A stretch of DNA of 20,699 bases from Candidatus Pelagibacter sp. (GCA_017880265.1 JAFJTK010000060.1:1-20699), one strand, 5' to 3'. Counted from the first letter of the stretch, positions 1 to 7,520 are shown. Numbers and translations are program-made. Notes: generated from the letters alone by a model not told the origin.

Positions 1-438
1 GACATGACATTCGGTTTCCAGAAAGTTCTAAAACATTACTACCTACAAGGTCTTCACCAAGTAGTAGTAAATGCTGATTTCTATATTACAGGATCTAAGT
101 ATAAAAAGATGTCTGCTTTAGAGAAAAAAGCTTTAGAAGTTGCTGCGAATGCATCTCTATCAAAATCAATGAGTTACAGAATATACGAAAATGGAAAAGC
201 TTTAGCTGAACTTACAGGTAAGCATGGTGTTATTTTACATGACACTCCAGCTGACTATTTCCCAGCGTACATGGCTGCAGCTAAAAAATCTTTAGAGACT
301 AATGCTGCGAAGAATAAGTTCTTTGCAAAAGTATGGCAGTCTCAAAAAGACTTTGCTGATATTGCAGTTCCATTCTGGTCTGGATCTCAAATGTCTAATG
401 CGAAGCTAGGTATGGCTCACGCAGCAACATTAAAATAG
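1..438 (+). CDS. TRAP transporter solute-binding subunit (DctP/TakP-like), 3' part only
   Basis: This is the C-terminal 145 residues of a periplasmic binding protein that captures a small organic acid or related solute and delivers it to the TRAP membrane subunits encoded next. The reading frame is open from base 1, so the start lies outside the window; the ATG at base 4 is internal. The segment has the all-helical character of the TRAP binding-protein C-terminus, with an aromatic-rich helix near 'HYYLQGLHQ' and a final region with 'FFAKVWQSQKDFADIA'. The family is assigned from this fragment together with the two TRAP membrane genes directly downstream. The relatively large DctQ partner and this C-terminal pattern suggest the 2-oxoacid/mannitol-type (about 360 residue) binding proteins rather than the classical DctP of C4-dicarboxylates, but the ligand-contacting arginine region is not in the window, so the substrate is unknown. 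Confidence 0.8.
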   Translation, partial: DMTFGFQKVLKHYYLQGLHQVVVNADFYITGSKYKKMSALEKKALEVAANASLSKSMSYRIYENGKALAELTGKHGVILHDTPADYFPAYMAAAKKSLETNAAKNKFFAKVWQSQKDFADIAVPFWSGSQMSNAKLGMAHAATLK

Positions 439-453
439 TATCTAAAAACTTTA

Positions 454-487
454 ACAGAGCGGGCAATTTATTGTCCGCTTTGTTTTT
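454..487 (+). terminator. Hairpin terminator between binding protein and TRAP membrane genes
   Basis: A 13-bp stem (arms 454-466 and 471-483, two G-T wobbles, GC-rich core AGCGGG / TCCGCT) closes a four-base loop TTTA and runs into a T-tract at 483-487. It starts 16 bases after the binding-protein stop and ends 20 bases before dctQ. In this position it most likely ends part of the transcripts, so that the binding protein is made in excess of the membrane subunits. Confidence 0.85.
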
Positions 488-507
488 AATTCAAAATAAT
501 TTTTAAG

Positions 508-1149
508 ATGCCAAAAAAAATTAAGTCCAAAACAAAATCCGTAAAACCTATGAAGCTTGATATTTCAGATGAAATGATAGCTGAGAGAAGAGGTGGGTCA
601 GGACCAATGCCAAAAAATATGCCTAAATGGATGGCAGCTTCAATTACCAACATAGATTTATTTAGCAAGTGGGTCGGCAATATAGTTTGTTGGATTACCG
701 TTCCACTAATATTAGCAATGACTTATGAAGTTTTAGCAAGAAAACTATTTACTGCCCCTACAATGTGGGCTTATGACATGAGTAGATTTATGTATGGGGC
801 TTTATTTATGCTTGGTGCAGGATATGCTTTATCTAAAGGTGTTCATATTAGAGCAGATTTTTTATACAGAAATTTTAAAACAAAAACACAAGGTACAATA
901 GATTTTTGGTTATATTTACTATTTTATTTCCCAGGTTTAATTGTCTTTCTTTATATGACGACTGGATTTGTCCAAGAATCAATTATGAGAGGCGAAAGAG
1001 GAATGGATACTGCATGGATGCCTTATATGTGGCCGATTAAAGCTTCATTGTGGTTTGGTATAGTTTTTTTAATCGTACAGGGTGTTTCAGAGTTATTTAA
1101 AAGTTATTGGGCTGCAACAAAAGGCGTGTGGCCAGGAGAGGAAGAATAA
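508..1149 (+). CDS. dctQ: TRAP transporter small membrane subunit (DctQ-like)
   Basis: Small integral membrane subunit of a tripartite ATP-independent (sodium-gradient driven) transporter; it pairs with the large DctM subunit in the inner membrane. The 213-residue product has four hydrophobic segments at roughly residues 52-75, 88-108, 130-152 and 176-196, as expected for DctQ. It carries the usual family features 'YEVLARKLF' after the first helix and 'GxHIRADFLY' after the second. An N-terminal tail of about 50 residues, lysine-rich at its start, precedes the first helix; this is longer than in many DctQ proteins. The ATG at 508 is used because it opens the frame just after the terminator, although no clear Shine-Dalgarno is present; later in-frame ATGs would shorten only the tail. 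The stop codon directly abuts the dctM start. Confidence 0.88.
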   Translation: MPKKIKSKTKSVKPMKLDISDEMIAERRGGSGPMPKNMPKWMAASITNIDLFSKWVGNIVCWITVPLILAMTYEVLARKLFTAPTMWAYDMSRFMYGALFMLGAGYALSKGVHIRADFLYRNFKTKTQGTIDFWLYLLFYFPGLIVFLYMTTGFVQESIMRGERGMDTAWMPYMWPIKASLWFGIVFLIVQGVSELFKSYWAATKGVWPGEEE

Positions 1150-2484
1150 ATGTTAGCTGAATTTATAGATCCAGCTGTTTTAGGTTTTATTTTAATTGGA
1201 GTAATGTTGTTCTCGATTTTTGTTGGGTTTCCAATTTCCTTTACTTTAATTTTTTTAGGATTTGTATTTGGGTACTTAGGCTTTGGAAAACTAGTATTTT
1301 ATTTAATGACCTTGCAGTTTTCGATGGTCATGACCGAGCAAACGTTAGCCGCTGTCCCACTCTTTGTCTTTATGGGAATTATGATGGAACAGGCTGGATT
1401 GATGGAAAGATTATTTTCAGCATTCCAACTGATGCTAGCTAAAGTCAGAGGCTCATTATATTACGCGGTATTATTTGTCTCAGTAGTATTTGCTGCTGCT
1501 ACAGGAATTGTTGGAGCCTCAGTTACCATCTTAGGTATCATGGCAGCTAAATCAATGAATAGATCTGGTTACAATGTAAGACTTGCTGCAGGAACTATTA
1601 CTGCTGGCGGTACTCTAGGAATTTTAATCCCCCCAAGTATTATGCTTGTTGTGATGGGACCTATTATGGAAATCCCAGTAACAGATTTATTTGCAGCTGC
1701 AATTATTCCAGGAATTTTACTTGCAACACTTTACGCTGCATACACCACAATTAGATGTTGGATTGATCCAAGTCTTGGACCTGTATTGCCACCTGAACTT
1801 AGAGCAACAAGTATGAAAGCTGTTTGGATTGAATTCTTTTTAGGATTGGTTCCACCGGCTGCATTAGTTTTTGCAGCATTAGGAAGTATTCTTTTTGGGT
1901 TTGCAACTCCAACAGAGGCTGCTGGTTGTGGGGCAATGGGATCTTTACTTTTAGCTTTGGCCTATAAAAAATTAACGTTTAAAAAATTACAAGATGCTTT
2001 AGTTAAAACTTTAGAAATTTCAGCATTAATCATGGTCTTGGTTGCTGCTTCAAACTTTTTTGGAGCCGTTTTTTCTAGATTAGGAACACCAATGTTACTT
2101 ACAGACTTTTTATTAGGTCTTGAAATGAATAAGTATTTAATTCTAGCTTTAATTATGGTGATAATCTTTTTATTAGGATGGCCATTAGAATGGGTTCCAA
2201 TCGTAATGATTATCATTCCAATAATCTTACCTTTAGTTGAGGCGTTAGGGTTTAATTTAACTTGGTTTGCAATTTTGGTGGCGGTCAATCTCCAGACGGC
2301 CTGGCTGTCTCCCCCGGTTGCCTTATCAGCATATTTTTTAAAAGGTGTGGTTCCAGAATGGGATTTAAAAGATATTTATTATGGAATGATGCAATTTATG
2401 GTCATTCAAGTAATTGGCTTGATATTAATTATTATGTTTCCAAAAATCGCATTATGGTTACCAGCCTATCTTTATGGACAGTAG
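1150..2484 (+). CDS. dctM: TRAP transporter large membrane subunit (DctM-like)
   Basis: Large permease subunit that forms the transport path of the TRAP system; 444 residues and about a dozen hydrophobic segments match the usual DctM length of 425-445. Recognisable family stretches are 'GFPISFTL' in the first helices, 'TGIVGASV' near residue 120, 'AGGTLGILIPPSI' around 155-165 and 'ATPTEAAGCGA' around 250, the last being the second of the two hairpin-like conserved regions. The ATG begins immediately after the dctQ stop, and a purine-rich GGAGAGGAAG upstream is one of the few plausible ribosome-binding sites in the window. It is the last gene clearly belonging to the transporter; the following permease starts 26 bases on. 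Confidence 0.93.
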   Translation: MLAEFIDPAVLGFILIGVMLFSIFVGFPISFTLIFLGFVFGYLGFGKLVFYLMTLQFSMVMTEQTLAAVPLFVFMGIMMEQAGLMERLFSAFQLMLAKVRGSLYYAVLFVSVVFAAATGIVGASVTILGIMAAKSMNRSGYNVRLAAGTITAGGTLGILIPPSIMLVVMGPIMEIPVTDLFAAAIIPGILLATLYAAYTTIRCWIDPSLGPVLPPELRATSMKAVWIEFFLGLVPPAALVFAALGSILFGFATPTEAAGCGAMGSLLLALAYKKLTFKKLQDALVKTLEISALIMVLVAASNFFGAVFSRLGTPMLLTDFLLGLEMNKYLILALIMVIIFLLGWPLEWVPIVMIIIPIILPLVEALGFNLTWFAILVAVNLQTAWLSPPVALSAYFLKGVVPEWDLKDIYYGMMQFMVIQVIGLILIIMFPKIALWLPAYLYGQ

Positions 2485-2510
2485 AAATTATTAGTTTAAT
2501 ATAATTTTTA

Positions 2511-3968
2511 GTGAATCAGCCAAAAGTTAAATACTCTCTTTCTAATTGGGATCTTGTAACAGTTAACCCAAATTATAAAACATGGAATTGGAAGGATCTT
2601 TTTTGCTTTTGGGGTGTAAATGTTCAAAGTATCATAGGATTTTCTCTAATAGCATCACTTTATACGATTTATAGCTTAAGCACATTTGTAGTTTTTTTTG
2701 GAACTATACTAGGTTCAATATTAGTTTATTTTTTCGCAAATTTAATTGGAAAACCATCTCAAAAATATGGACTACCTTTTTCTGTTTTATTAAGATCTTC
2801 CTTAGGGTTCAAAGGAGCAGAATTCTTTGGATTGATTAGAAGTATAGTTGGTATTTTTATGTTTGGGGTTCAAACATATTTTTTATCAAAAATAATTGGA
2901 TATCTAATTAGAATTATAATTTTTTCAGTAGATAATACTCTTTTAGATCAAGAAATATTTTTAATTTTCTTACTTGGTCTGAATATTATTGATTGGGTTT
3001 CATTTATAATTGTAATTATTTTTCAAACTTTAATGTTTAGTGTGGGCGCTCAATTTAATAAGAAACTAGTTAATTATTCAGCAATTATTGTCTATGCAGG
3101 GATATTACTTTTTTTCTTTACCGTTTTGTTAAGTGATGTGAAAATGACAGCTAATGCGTTTATAAGTATTTTAGATTTTAAAAATTTCCTTAATTCAGAT
3201 AATGTAGCTCCAATTCTAACTGTTGCGGGTACGATATTTGCATATTTTTCTATTATCATAATTAGTTTTGGAGATTTTTCACGACATGTAAAAAGTGAGG
3301 ATGATTTAAAAAAAGGTAATTTAAGTTTAATTTTAAATTTAATAATATTTTCTTTTTTTGCAGTTTTTATAGTTGTTGGTTCTGATACTTTTTTAAATCA
3401 AAAATTTGAAGATTTAGATAGAATATTTACCAATCCAACCGATATAATTGGTAAGTTTGACGATATACAAATAACAATAATTGCACTTTTTTTTATTATT
3501 GTTGCTTCAGCCTCAACTAACTTAGTTGCTAATTTTATACCTTCACAGTATTCGCTTATTAATTTTTCTCCAAAAAATTTAACATTAAAAAGTGCTAGTT
3601 ATACTATTTCAGTAATTGGTTTTTTTATTGGTATTTTCTGGTTAACAGTTTTAAGCCAAATTGGAATTTTATCATTTGTGGATACACTGGGTTCTTTTTT
3701 TGGACCTATATTTGGTTTAATGGTTGCTGATTATTATTTAATTAAAGATAAAAACATTAGTAATAAAGATATTTATTTAGCAGACGCTGAAAGTGTTTAT
3801 TACTTTTCAAATGGATGGCATATAAAAGCAGTATACTCTTTAGTCATTGGCTTTATCTTTTCATCGTCAACAATTTGGAATATTAATTTAATGTTTTTAC
3901 AATCTTATGCTTGGATAATTGGTGCATTTATTTCATCATTAACATATTATCTTTTAGCAAAAAAATAA
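2511..3968 (+). CDS. NCS1-family permease (cytosine/purine/allantoin/hydantoin transporter family)
   Basis: Cation- or proton-coupled importer of the nucleobase-cation-symport-1 family in the inner membrane; 485 residues and about 12 hydrophobic segments fit the family. Seen in the sequence: the N-terminal 'SNWDLVTVNP' and 'TWNWKDLF' entry motif, 'GLPFSVLLRSSLGFKGA' at 87-103, 'FGVQT' at 118-122, 'GDFSRH' after the sixth helix, and 'STNLVANFIPS' in the eighth. In the NCS1 transporter Mhp1 a tryptophan and a glutamine in the third helix (W117, Q121) bind the ligand ring; here position 117 is methionine while Q121 is kept, so the ligand may differ. The start is GTG at 2511, needed to include the N-terminal motif. 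The gene is one base upstream of the zinc dehydrogenase and surely co-transcribed with it. Substrate unknown. Confidence 0.85.
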   Translation: MNQPKVKYSLSNWDLVTVNPNYKTWNWKDLFCFWGVNVQSIIGFSLIASLYTIYSLSTFVVFFGTILGSILVYFFANLIGKPSQKYGLPFSVLLRSSLGFKGAEFFGLIRSIVGIFMFGVQTYFLSKIIGYLIRIIIFSVDNTLLDQEIFLIFLLGLNIIDWVSFIIVIIFQTLMFSVGAQFNKKLVNYSAIIVYAGILLFFFTVLLSDVKMTANAFISILDFKNFLNSDNVAPILTVAGTIFAYFSIIIISFGDFSRHVKSEDDLKKGNLSLILNLIIFSFFAVFIVVGSDTFLNQKFEDLDRIFTNPTDIIGKFDDIQITIIALFFIIVASASTNLVANFIPSQYSLINFSPKNLTLKSASYTISVIGFFIGIFWLTVLSQIGILSFVDTLGSFFGPIFGLMVADYYLIKDKNISNKDIYLADAESVYYFSNGWHIKAVYSLVIGFIFSSSTIWNINLMFLQSYAWIIGAFISSLTYYLLAKK

Positions 3969-3969
3969 C

Positions 3970-4974
3970 ATGAAAGCTTTAGTATATACTGGAACACAAG
4001 AATTGGTTTATAGAGATGAAGTTAATCCATCCGAAGTAAGTGGTGAAAGTATTTTAAAAGTTCATGCCTCAGGTATTTGTGGATCTGATATGCATGCATA
4101 CCACGGTCATGACGAAAGAAGAGTACCACCATTAATTTTAGGTCATGAAGTAAGTGGTGAAGTTCAAAATGGAAAATTTAAAGGCAAAGATGTTGTTTTA
4201 AATCCATTAATTACTTGTGGAAAATGTGAGTATTGCACGAGTGGAAGAGAACATTTGTGTCCAAATCGAATAATATTAGGAATGAATAGACCCATAGAAA
4301 GACAAGGAGTTTTTGCTGAATTTGTTTCAACCCCTGATCAAAATATTTATGAAATTCCAAATGGGTTAGATAAAAATGAGGCACCAGTTGCTGAACCAAC
4401 AGCAGTTTCTTTACATGCGGTTTTAATTGGCGAACAATCTTTAAAAAAACCATTATCTGAATGCAAGACATTAATTCAAGGTGGGGGAGCAATAGGTTTG
4501 CTATGTGGTTTGATATTGTCAAAAATTAAAGGCAATAAAAATATAGTTTTATCTGATCCAAATAAACTAAGACTTACTGAATGTTCTAAATATCTTGATG
4601 CAAATTTTGTATCTCCAAATGATAAAGAGATCAAAAGCAATAATTTTGATATTGTCTTTGATACTGTTGGTTTAGAAGTTTCAAGACAACAAGCAATAGA
4701 CGTTGTTAAACCAGGTGGGTCTATAATTCACATAGGCCTTACCCAACCAGCAGGTACTTTTAACTTTAGAAAAATGACACTTCAAGAAGTGACTGTTATT
4801 GGCACTTATTGTTATACTAATAAAGATTTTGAACAAACCTTAAATATACTTGCAAATAAAGATATTGGTCCATTAGACTGGATAGAATTTAGAGAATTAA
4901 AAAATGGTGGTAATGCATTCAAACAAATCCATAATGGGACATGCGTTGCACCAAAAATTATTTTGTTACCATAA
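3970..4974 (+). CDS. Zinc-dependent medium-chain dehydrogenase (alcohol/polyol/threonine dehydrogenase family)
   Basis: Predicted cytosolic NAD(P)-dependent oxidation of an alcohol group. Catalytic zinc ligands are visible as C37 in 'GICGSD', H59-E60 in 'LGHE' and probably E142 in 'VAEPTA'. The structural zinc site is the classic four-cysteine lobe C83, C86, C89, C97. The Rossmann nucleotide loop is GGGAIG at 171-176, and an acidic residue ends the second strand ('LSDPNK'), which favours NAD over NADP. Length 334 is slightly short for the family (340-350) but nothing essential is missing. The closest relatives by pattern are sorbitol, galactitol-phosphate and threonine dehydrogenases; I cannot choose between them. 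It begins one base after the permease stop, so it may act on what that permease or the TRAP system imports. Confidence 0.88.
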   Translation: MKALVYTGTQELVYRDEVNPSEVSGESILKVHASGICGSDMHAYHGHDERRVPPLILGHEVSGEVQNGKFKGKDVVLNPLITCGKCEYCTSGREHLCPNRIILGMNRPIERQGVFAEFVSTPDQNIYEIPNGLDKNEAPVAEPTAVSLHAVLIGEQSLKKPLSECKTLIQGGGAIGLLCGLILSKIKGNKNIVLSDPNKLRLTECSKYLDANFVSPNDKEIKSNNFDIVFDTVGLEVSRQQAIDVVKPGGSIIHIGLTQPAGTFNFRKMTLQEVTVIGTYCYTNKDFEQTLNILANKDIGPLDWIEFRELKNGGNAFKQIHNGTCVAPKIILLP

Positions 4975-5008
4975 ATGATTTTTTTAAAATAAACTTAAAG
5001 TTTAACTT

Positions 5009-5659
5009 ATGAATGTACTGATAAATTTTTTATCTCTATTTCTTTTTTTAACATCAATAAGTGCTGCAAATGAGGTAAAAGTATTTGAATTTACAGAGGC
5101 AGAACTCTCTAATTTAGAAGTAAGAAAAGTTAGGGGTGCTGATAATAAAACAGAGTATTCAGTTGGTTCAAATGATAATGGAAATTATTTAAAAGCAGTA
5201 GCAGATAATGCTGCATCGGGACTTGGAAAGAAAGTTGTAATTGATCTAAACAAAACACCTATAATAAATATAACTTGGAAAATAGAAAAAAGCTTAGATG
5301 GCATTAAAGAAAATACAAAAAAAGGGCACGATTTTGCAGCTAGAGTTTTTGCTATAAAAAAAACTGGAGCAACTCCATTATCAAATAGAGCTATAAATTA
5401 TGTGTTTTCTAGTAATAATGATGTTGGCTTTAATTCTCCAAGTCCATATACAAAAAAATCAATTGATAATGTTTTAGCTTCAACAAAAGAAAATTTAAAC
5501 GAGTGGATTACTGTTAAAGCAAATGTGAAAGAAGACTTTAAAAAATTTCACAATCTAGATGTAGATGAATTGGACGGTTTAGCCATTATGTCAGATACTG
5601 ATAATTCAAAATTAAAAGCTATAGCTTACTATCAAAATATTTATTTTTCTGCTGATTAA
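5009..5659 (+). CDS. Secreted DUF3047 family protein
   Basis: Uncharacterised exported protein of 216 residues. Residues 1-20 form a signal peptide with a long hydrophobic core ('FLSLFLFLTSISAA'). The mature part has the conserved marks of DUF3047: a tryptophan in 'ITWKIEK', 'GHDFAARVFAI' near residue 108, 'INYVFSS', an 'NEWITVKANVKEDF' segment and the C-terminal 'AIMSDTDNSKLKAIAYYQNI'. These resemble a beta-sandwich of the carbohydrate-binding type, but no enzymatic residues can be named. It starts 34 bases after the dehydrogenase and may share its transcript or use its own promoter; a palindromic stretch lies just before the ATG. Its stop codon overlaps the stop of the minus-strand microprotein gene that follows. 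Confidence 0.75.
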   Translation: MNVLINFLSLFLFLTSISAANEVKVFEFTEAELSNLEVRKVRGADNKTEYSVGSNDNGNYLKAVADNAASGLGKKVVIDLNKTPIINITWKIEKSLDGIKENTKKGHDFAARVFAIKKTGATPLSNRAINYVFSSNNDVGFNSPSPYTKKSIDNVLASTKENLNEWITVKANVKEDFKKFHNLDVDELDGLAIMSDTDNSKLKAIAYYQNIYFSAD

Positions 5660-5799
5660 TTAAATTTTAACCATTTTTTTAAACCCATACTCAAGAAAGA
5701 TAAAAGAACTGCAACAATAACATCTGCAGTAGGGGTTGCATTAGGAAATCCAAAATTCCAAATTATTACCCCTATGAGCCAGATGATATAAACTTTCAT
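5656..5799 (-). CDS. 47-residue membrane microprotein
   Basis: A complete small ORF (ATG at 5799, TAA at 5658-5656) that fills the gap between the DUF3047 gene and the thioesterase gene. The product begins 'MKVYIIWLIGVIIWNFGFPN', followed by a short polar turn 'ATPTAD' and a second hydrophobic run 'VIVAVLLSFLSMGL', and ends with lysines and tryptophan ('KKWLKFN'). This is a well-formed hairpin-like or single-span inner-membrane protein with a basic C-terminal tail. The clean fit into the only available space, the sensible start and the overlapping stop codon argue that it is real. No function can be assigned; I have an unverified impression that similar proteins of about 45 residues with 'WNFG.PNA' occur in other proteobacteria. 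Confidence 0.65.
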   Translation of the reverse strand: MKVYIIWLIGVIIWNFGFPNATPTADVIVAVLLSFLSMGLKKWLKFN

Positions 5800-5856
5800 T
5801 AATTATTTATATCTTAGTTTGTATTAAAATATTAATTTTTTTGATAGAATTTTATA

Positions 5857-6279
5857 ATGCATGAAAATTTTTATCATAATGTGAAAGTTTATTATGAAGA
5901 CACAGATGCTGGTGGCGTTGTCTATTATGCTAATTATTTAAAGTATTTAGAAAGAGCAAGAACGGAGGCTTTATCCACTATTGGTTTAAGCAATCTTCAA
6001 ATAAAAGATAAGTTTGGCGCACTTATAATCGTCAAATCATGCAATATAGAATATAAAAAATCAGCATATTTAGAAGATGAATTAACCATTAGATCTTTTA
6101 TTAAATCAGTCACTAAAACATCCTTTTTTATGAATCAAATTATAACTAAAGGGGATGATGTAATTGCCGAATCTCAAATTCATTTAGTTTTTGTCAATGA
6201 GAAGGGTAAACCAGTTAAGGTTCCACAGATAATATTTGATAATTTTAAACCTTATTTTTGTGATAGTATTAAATTGTAG
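5857..6279 (+). CDS. ybgC: YbgC-type acyl-CoA thioesterase (hotdog fold)
   Basis: Cytosolic thioesterase of the 4-hydroxybenzoyl-CoA thioesterase/YbgC family, which hydrolyses acyl-CoA or acyl-carrier thioesters. The diagnostic N-terminal block 'VYYEDTDAGGVVYYANYLKY' spans residues 11-30, with D17 as the expected catalytic aspartate, followed by 'LERARTEAL', the start of the long hotdog helix. The full length of 140 residues is typical. In many proteobacteria this gene opens the tolQRAB-pal cluster; none of those genes is here, so it stands alone. The start at 5857 sits a few residues ahead of the conserved block, as in other family members. The 3' end overlaps the convergent uracil-DNA glycosylase gene by 11 bases. 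Confidence 0.92.
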   Translation: MHENFYHNVKVYYEDTDAGGVVYYANYLKYLERARTEALSTIGLSNLQIKDKFGALIIVKSCNIEYKKSAYLEDELTIRSFIKSVTKTSFFMNQIITKGDDVIAESQIHLVFVNEKGKPVKVPQIIFDNFKPYFCDSIKL

Positions 6280-6949
6280 ATAACTTTTTCACTTTCTTAA
6301 ATAAATTTGTCATCATTTTTAAAGATATTAATTTTGTATTAACATTTCTAGGACTTGGATGATAAGCAGGAATTAAAATGATATTGTCTGGTAAAACATA
6401 TGATTTTCCATGTTTAAAGTGTATTTTCTTATTTAGATTATATTTTTTTTTATAAAATTTTAGACAATTTTCAAAAGCAACTTTTCCCAAAGTAATTATA
6501 ACTTTTAATTTTTTTAAATTTGAAATTTCAGAATTAAAATAATTAGAACAATTATTTAACTCTTCTTTAAGTGGTTTGTCACCAGGTGGTACACATTTTA
6601 GTATGTTTGTTATATAGGTGGAATTTAATTTAAGGCCGTCTTTTAAATTTTCTGATAATGATTGGTTAGCTATTTTAGCTTTATGCAAACATTTAAATAA
6701 AAATTCACCAGATTTATCACCTGTAAAAGCTCTTCCTGTTCTTGTCCCTCCATGAGCTGCAGGGGCAAGACCTAATATTAAGATTTTTGCTTGATAATCA
6801 CCAAATCCAGTAACTGGTTTTCCCCAATAAGTTTCTTTGATATTTTGCTTTCTTTTTTCAGTAGAAATTTTTTTAATGAATTTTACTAATCTTGGACATT
6901 TTTTACATTTAATTATTGTTTTATTTAAACTTTTAAATTTAATGCTCAT
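6269..6949 (-). CDS. Family-5 (UDGb-type) uracil-DNA glycosylase with iron-sulfur cluster
   Basis: DNA repair enzyme that removes uracil, and in characterised family members also hypoxanthine, from DNA. The active-site motif 'GLAPAAHGG' followed by 'TRTGRAFTGD' covers residues 60-78; the GLAPA form and the lack of a catalytic acidic residue there separate family 5 from family 4 (GEAPG). The second motif 'HPSPRNVNT' is at 197-205. Four cysteines, C15, C18, C119 and C134, are placed as expected for the 4Fe-4S cluster of families 4 and 5. The 226-residue length is normal. The gene is convergent with ybgC and divergent from the phosphatase gene, with only two bases between the two start codons. 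Confidence 0.9.
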   Translation of the reverse strand: MSIKFKSLNKTIIKCKKCPRLVKFIKKISTEKRKQNIKETYWGKPVTGFGDYQAKILILGLAPAAHGGTRTGRAFTGDKSGEFLFKCLHKAKIANQSLSENLKDGLKLNSTYITNILKCVPPGDKPLKEELNNCSNYFNSEISNLKKLKVIITLGKVAFENCLKFYKKKYNLNKKIHFKHGKSYVLPDNIILIPAYHPSPRNVNTKLISLKMMTNLFKKVKKLSTI

Positions 6950-6951
6950 TA

Positions 6952-7509
6952 ATGAAATTTTTAAAATTTTTATTAATAATATTTATATCTATTAATTCGC
7001 CAATTAAAGCAGATTCAAATCAAAATATAATTAATGAACTTAAAAGAGGTGGAAATCTAATCTTTATAAGACACGCTTATGCCCCTGGCGGAGGGGACCC
7101 AAAAAATTTTGATATTAAGGATTGTAAAACACAAAGAAATTTAAGCAATTCTGGTCGAAACCAGGCTAAAAAAATAGGGACTTACTTTAAGGAAAACAAT
7201 ATTCCAATCAGTAAAGTTTATTCAAGTGAATGGTGTCGATGTAAAGAAACAGCATCAATAGCTTTTAATAATTTCGAAACAAAGAGTTTTTTAAATTCAT
7301 TTTTTAGTTCTCAATTTGCTAAAAATAAAGATCCACAAATGAAAAAACTCAAAACGTTTATTAGTAATTGGAATGAAAATAAAAATTTAGTTTTTGTTAC
7401 ACATTATGTGGTTATTTCAGAAAGTTTAAATTATGCACCATCCTCAGGAGAGATAGTAATTTCAAACAAAGATTTTAAAGTTATTGATACAATTGAAATA
7501 GAATACTAG
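6952..7509 (+). CDS. Secreted histidine phosphatase family protein
   Basis: Predicted periplasmic phosphatase of the branch that uses a phosphohistidine intermediate. A signal peptide covers residues 1-20 ('FLLIIFISINSPIKA'). The catalytic 'FIRHAYAPGG' gives R40 and the nucleophile H41; 'RNLSNSGRNQAKKIG' is the usual helix after it; 'VYSSEWCRCKETA' supplies R96; and 'VFVTHYVV' gives the second histidine H151. At 185 residues it is a minimal member of the family without extra domains, so the natural substrate is not evident. The start at 6952 lies two bases from the divergent glycosylase start and gives an intact signal peptide. The small basic ORF at 7521 starts 11 bases after its stop and is probably on the same transcript. 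Confidence 0.82.
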   Translation: MKFLKFLLIIFISINSPIKADSNQNIINELKRGGNLIFIRHAYAPGGGDPKNFDIKDCKTQRNLSNSGRNQAKKIGTYFKENNIPISKVYSSEWCRCKETASIAFNNFETKSFLNSFFSSQFAKNKDPQMKKLKTFISNWNENKNLVFVTHYVVISESLNYAPSSGEIVISNKDFKVIDTIEIEY

Positions 7510-7520
7510 TATAATTTATT

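Noticed and set aside
1962..2288. Open frame of 108 codons on the minus strand inside dctM
   Set aside because: Fully inside a well-conserved membrane protein gene; the product has the low-complexity Ile/Lys/Asn composition of an antisense shadow and no family signature.
2262..2504. 80-codon plus-strand frame overlapping the end of dctM
   Set aside because: Lies in a second frame of dctM with no recognisable features; the dctM frame is clearly the coding one to its stop at 2484.
4211..4522. 103-codon minus-strand frame inside the zinc dehydrogenase gene
   Set aside because: Antisense to the zinc lobe and nucleotide-binding motifs of a clear enzyme gene; no start context or domain.
5845..5858. 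TAGAAT and TATAAT at the ybgC start as its promoter
   Set aside because: TATAAT overlaps the ATG and TAGAAT has no -35 at proper distance; a start of transcription would fall at or inside the start codon.
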